Assembly: GCA_963556195.1 (NCBI GenBank) | Contig: CAUVYP010001208.1 | Span: forward strand, 2,852,001 to 2,916,000 | DNA from: Sepiola atlantica | Lineage: Eukaryota; Mollusca; Cephalopoda; Sepiida; Sepiolidae | Direction of reading: 5' to 3' | Length of the DNA: 64,000 bases | Shown here: positions 62,754 through 64,000 of the stretch, one piece after another | Layout of the letters: the number at the start of each line of letters is the position of its first letter | How positions within the stretch are numbered: the stretch's first letter is position 1 | The notes under the pieces: model-generated | What the model was told of the DNA's origin: nothing | Databases searched by the model: none | What the model saw: the letters and a program-made list of their open reading frames with translations, nothing else | Program-made: the position numbers and the translations under genes

Positions 62754-63869
62754 TTAGCGCGTTTTAAAGTTGATATCGCTTTTGTTTATAACTTCCACAT
62801 TTATTCGAATTGTGCAACGAAACTTTGTAGACAGTCGCGGATAGGCCTTTTCTACTGAGGTACCAAGTTTCAGAAGTGCAGCTCTTGTACTGCCGGAGAT
62901 ATGTCGATACAAACTGAATACGCAAAACATCAACAAAATTTAGCGCGTTTTAAAGTTGATATCGCTTTTGTTTATAACTTCCACATTTATTCGAATTGTG
63001 CAACGAAACTTTGCAGACAGTCGCGGAGACACATGTTCTACTGAAGTACCAAGTCTCAGAAGTGCAGCTCTTGTACTGCCGGAGATATGTCGATACAAAC
63101 CGAATACGCAAAACATCAACAAAATTTAGCGCGTTTTAAAGTTGATATCGCTTTTGTTTATAACTTCCACATTTATTCGAATTGTGCAACGAAATTTTTC
63201 ACAGATTAGCGGAGGCACATTTTCTACTGAAGTACCAAGTTTCAGAAGTGCAGCTCTTGTACTGCCGGAGATATGTCGATACAAACTGAATACACAAAAC
63301 ATCAACAAAATTTAGCGCGTTTTAAAGTTGATATCGCTTTTGTTTATAACTTCCACATTTATTCGAATTGTGCAACGAAATTTTGCACAGATTAGCGGAG
63401 GCACATTTTCTACTGAAGTACCAAGTTTCCGAAGTGCAGCTCTTGTACTGCCGGAGATATGTCGATACAAACTGAATACGCAAACTATCAACAAAATTTA
63501 GTGCGATTTAAAGTTGATATCGCTTTTGTTTATAACTTCACCATTCTTTAGAATTGTGCAACGAAACTTTGCAGAGATAAGCGGAGTCACATGCTCTACT
63601 GAAGTACCAAGTTTCAGAAGTGCAGCTCTTTTACTGCCGGAGATATGTCGATACAAACTGAATACGCAAAACATCAACAAAATTTAGTGCGATTTAAAGT
63701 TGATATCGCTTTTGTTTATAACTTGACCATTCTTTAGAATTGTGCAACGAAACTTTGCAGAGATAAGCGGAGTCACATGCTCTACTGAAGTACCAAGTTT
63801 CAGAATTGCAGCTCTTTTACTGCCGGAGATATGTCGATACAAACTGAATACGCAAAACATCGACAAAAT
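62754..63869. repeat. F-G-A-A2-B2-B block (1116 bp)
   Basis: Starts: 62754, 62940, 63126, 63312, 63498 and 63684. The B2-B border without C2 matches 52524/52710 and 57360/57546, so this is the start of a third copy of the 51780/56616 segment. A (63126) has ATTTTTCACAG; B (63684) has ACTTGACC. Confidence 0.92.
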
Positions 63870-64000
63870 TTAGCGCGTTTTAAAGTTGATATCGCTTTTG
63901 TTTATAACTTCCACATTTATTCGAATTGTGCAACGAAATTCTGCACAGATTAGCGGAGTCACATGTTCTACTGAAGTACCAAGTTTCAGAAGTGCAGCTC
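63870..64000. repeat. Partial monomer at right edge, type I
   Basis: First 131 bp of a monomer. GAAATTCTGCACAG (c70t, t72c) identifies type I, which normally follows B. The window ends inside CAGCTC; the array clearly continues beyond it. Confidence 0.95.

Larger units (their letters stand above)
1..64000. repeat. 186-bp satellite DNA array filling the window
   Basis: Head-to-tail 186-bp monomers run from the first to the last base with no interruption. From 6024 to 63870 there are exactly 311 periods of 186 bp; including 110-6023 there are 343 complete monomer positions, two shortened to 167 bp. The monomer opens TTAGCGCGTTTTAAAG, carries GATATC at about 19-24, the palindrome ATTCGAAT at 50-57, a variable window at about 70-106 and a constant right half containing TACTGCCGGAGATATGTCG. 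GC is 70/186 in a type C monomer. A 64-kb array of this monomer length with multi-monomer higher-order units is typical of centromeric or pericentromeric satellites in eukaryotes. That location is inferred; periodicity and orientation are seen directly. Both ends are cut by the window, so total array size is unknown. Confidence 0.99.

Noticed and set aside
110..63866. About 60-residue minus-strand reading frames, one in nearly every monomer
   Set aside because: They begin with TTG or another non-ATG codon, show no known domain, and differ mostly by amino-acid changes in the variable window. Ten monomers carry in-frame stops (for example 8628, 12348, 12906, 14394, 27972, 32250, 38388, 51594, 53826 and 55686), and three more lose the start codon. 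Openness is explained by repetition of one sequence with a period divisible by three.
1..64000. CRISPR-like array of repeats and spacers
   Set aside because: There are no unique spacers between short repeats; the whole 186-bp unit repeats, and variable positions are a small set of recurring types.
1..64000. Tandem array of small RNA genes or 5S-like genes
   Set aside because: No 5S, tRNA or snRNA core sequence, pol III A/B box pair or T-run terminator was recognised in the monomer.
1..64000. Transposon-derived repeat or an inserted mobile element
   Set aside because: No terminal repeats, target-site duplications, integrase or reverse transcriptase coding, or any break in the 186-bp phase was seen. 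A distant transposon origin of the monomer cannot be excluded by reading alone.
1..64000. Telomeric or subtelomeric short repeats
   Set aside because: No TTAGGG-, TTAGG- or TTTAGGG-type runs are present; the only period is 186 bp and its multiples.

Overview
The whole window is one uninterrupted block of eukaryotic-type satellite DNA. I find no credible protein-coding gene, RNA gene, transposon, CRISPR array or unique-sequence island. The repeat unit is a 186-bp monomer of about 37.6% GC (counted by hand on one monomer). The window holds a 109-bp partial monomer at the left edge, 343 complete monomer positions (110-63869) and a 131-bp partial monomer at the right edge. All monomers are head to tail in one orientation. 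Only two monomers differ in length: they share an identical 19-bp deletion and are 167 bp long. Monomer length near the nucleosome repeat, higher-order organisation and local homogenisation all suggest a centromeric or pericentromeric satellite. CpG is not depleted, which fits a genome with little germline CpG methylation, such as many invertebrates. I cannot name the species.

Nomenclature used below. Monomer position 1 is the first T of TTAGCGCG or TTAGTGCG. Most differences between monomers fall in positions about 70-106. Type C is the reference there. A: c70t, t90g, g96t. A2: A plus a174c, c175t. A*: A-type variable region plus a78t, c175t ending. E: g96t, usually a112c. H: c93a, t103g. 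I: c70t, t72c. D, G and F carry a 'GACCGTCGCGG/GACAGTCGCGG' form instead of 'CAGATTAGCGG': D also t95c; G also t162c; F also c75t, a rewritten 89-97 and a106g. B and B2 have a diverged left part (c5t, t9a, and changes at 43-53) plus c77g, t82a, t97c; B has g123t and usually a179g, B2 has g134t. C2: C plus a174c, c175t and usually c157a.

Layout. (1) 110-6023: four copies of an 8-monomer higher-order repeat (HOR) A-B-C-D-E-F-G-H, nested in a 16-monomer, 2957-bp super-unit. (2) 6024-14579: a transitional zone with 13-mer (2418 bp) and 11-mer (2046 bp) tandem duplications mixing the E-F-G-H part of the first family with new A*/B2/C2/B/I monomers. (3) 14580-28343: a regular 9-monomer HOR (G-A-A2-B2-C2-B-I-D-F, 1674 bp) with 6-, 7- and 8-monomer deletion variants. 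(4) 28344-45455: a shuffled zone with islands of the 8-mer HOR inside the 9-mer family and a 30/33-monomer segmental duplication. (5) 45456-51779: short irregular units rich in G-H-F and G-H-A-B2-C2. (6) 51780-64000: a 4836-bp-spaced duplication, a 5-mer D-E-F/G-A-A unit built round a hybrid F/G monomer, local amplification of single A monomers, and a return to the 9-mer family at the right edge.

The array therefore records unequal exchange at many nested scales (186 bp to over 6 kb), almost always in exact multiples of 186 bp. Monomer types were assigned by reading diagnostic bases and translated variable segments by eye. No alignment or database search was run, and no species or named satellite family is claimed.
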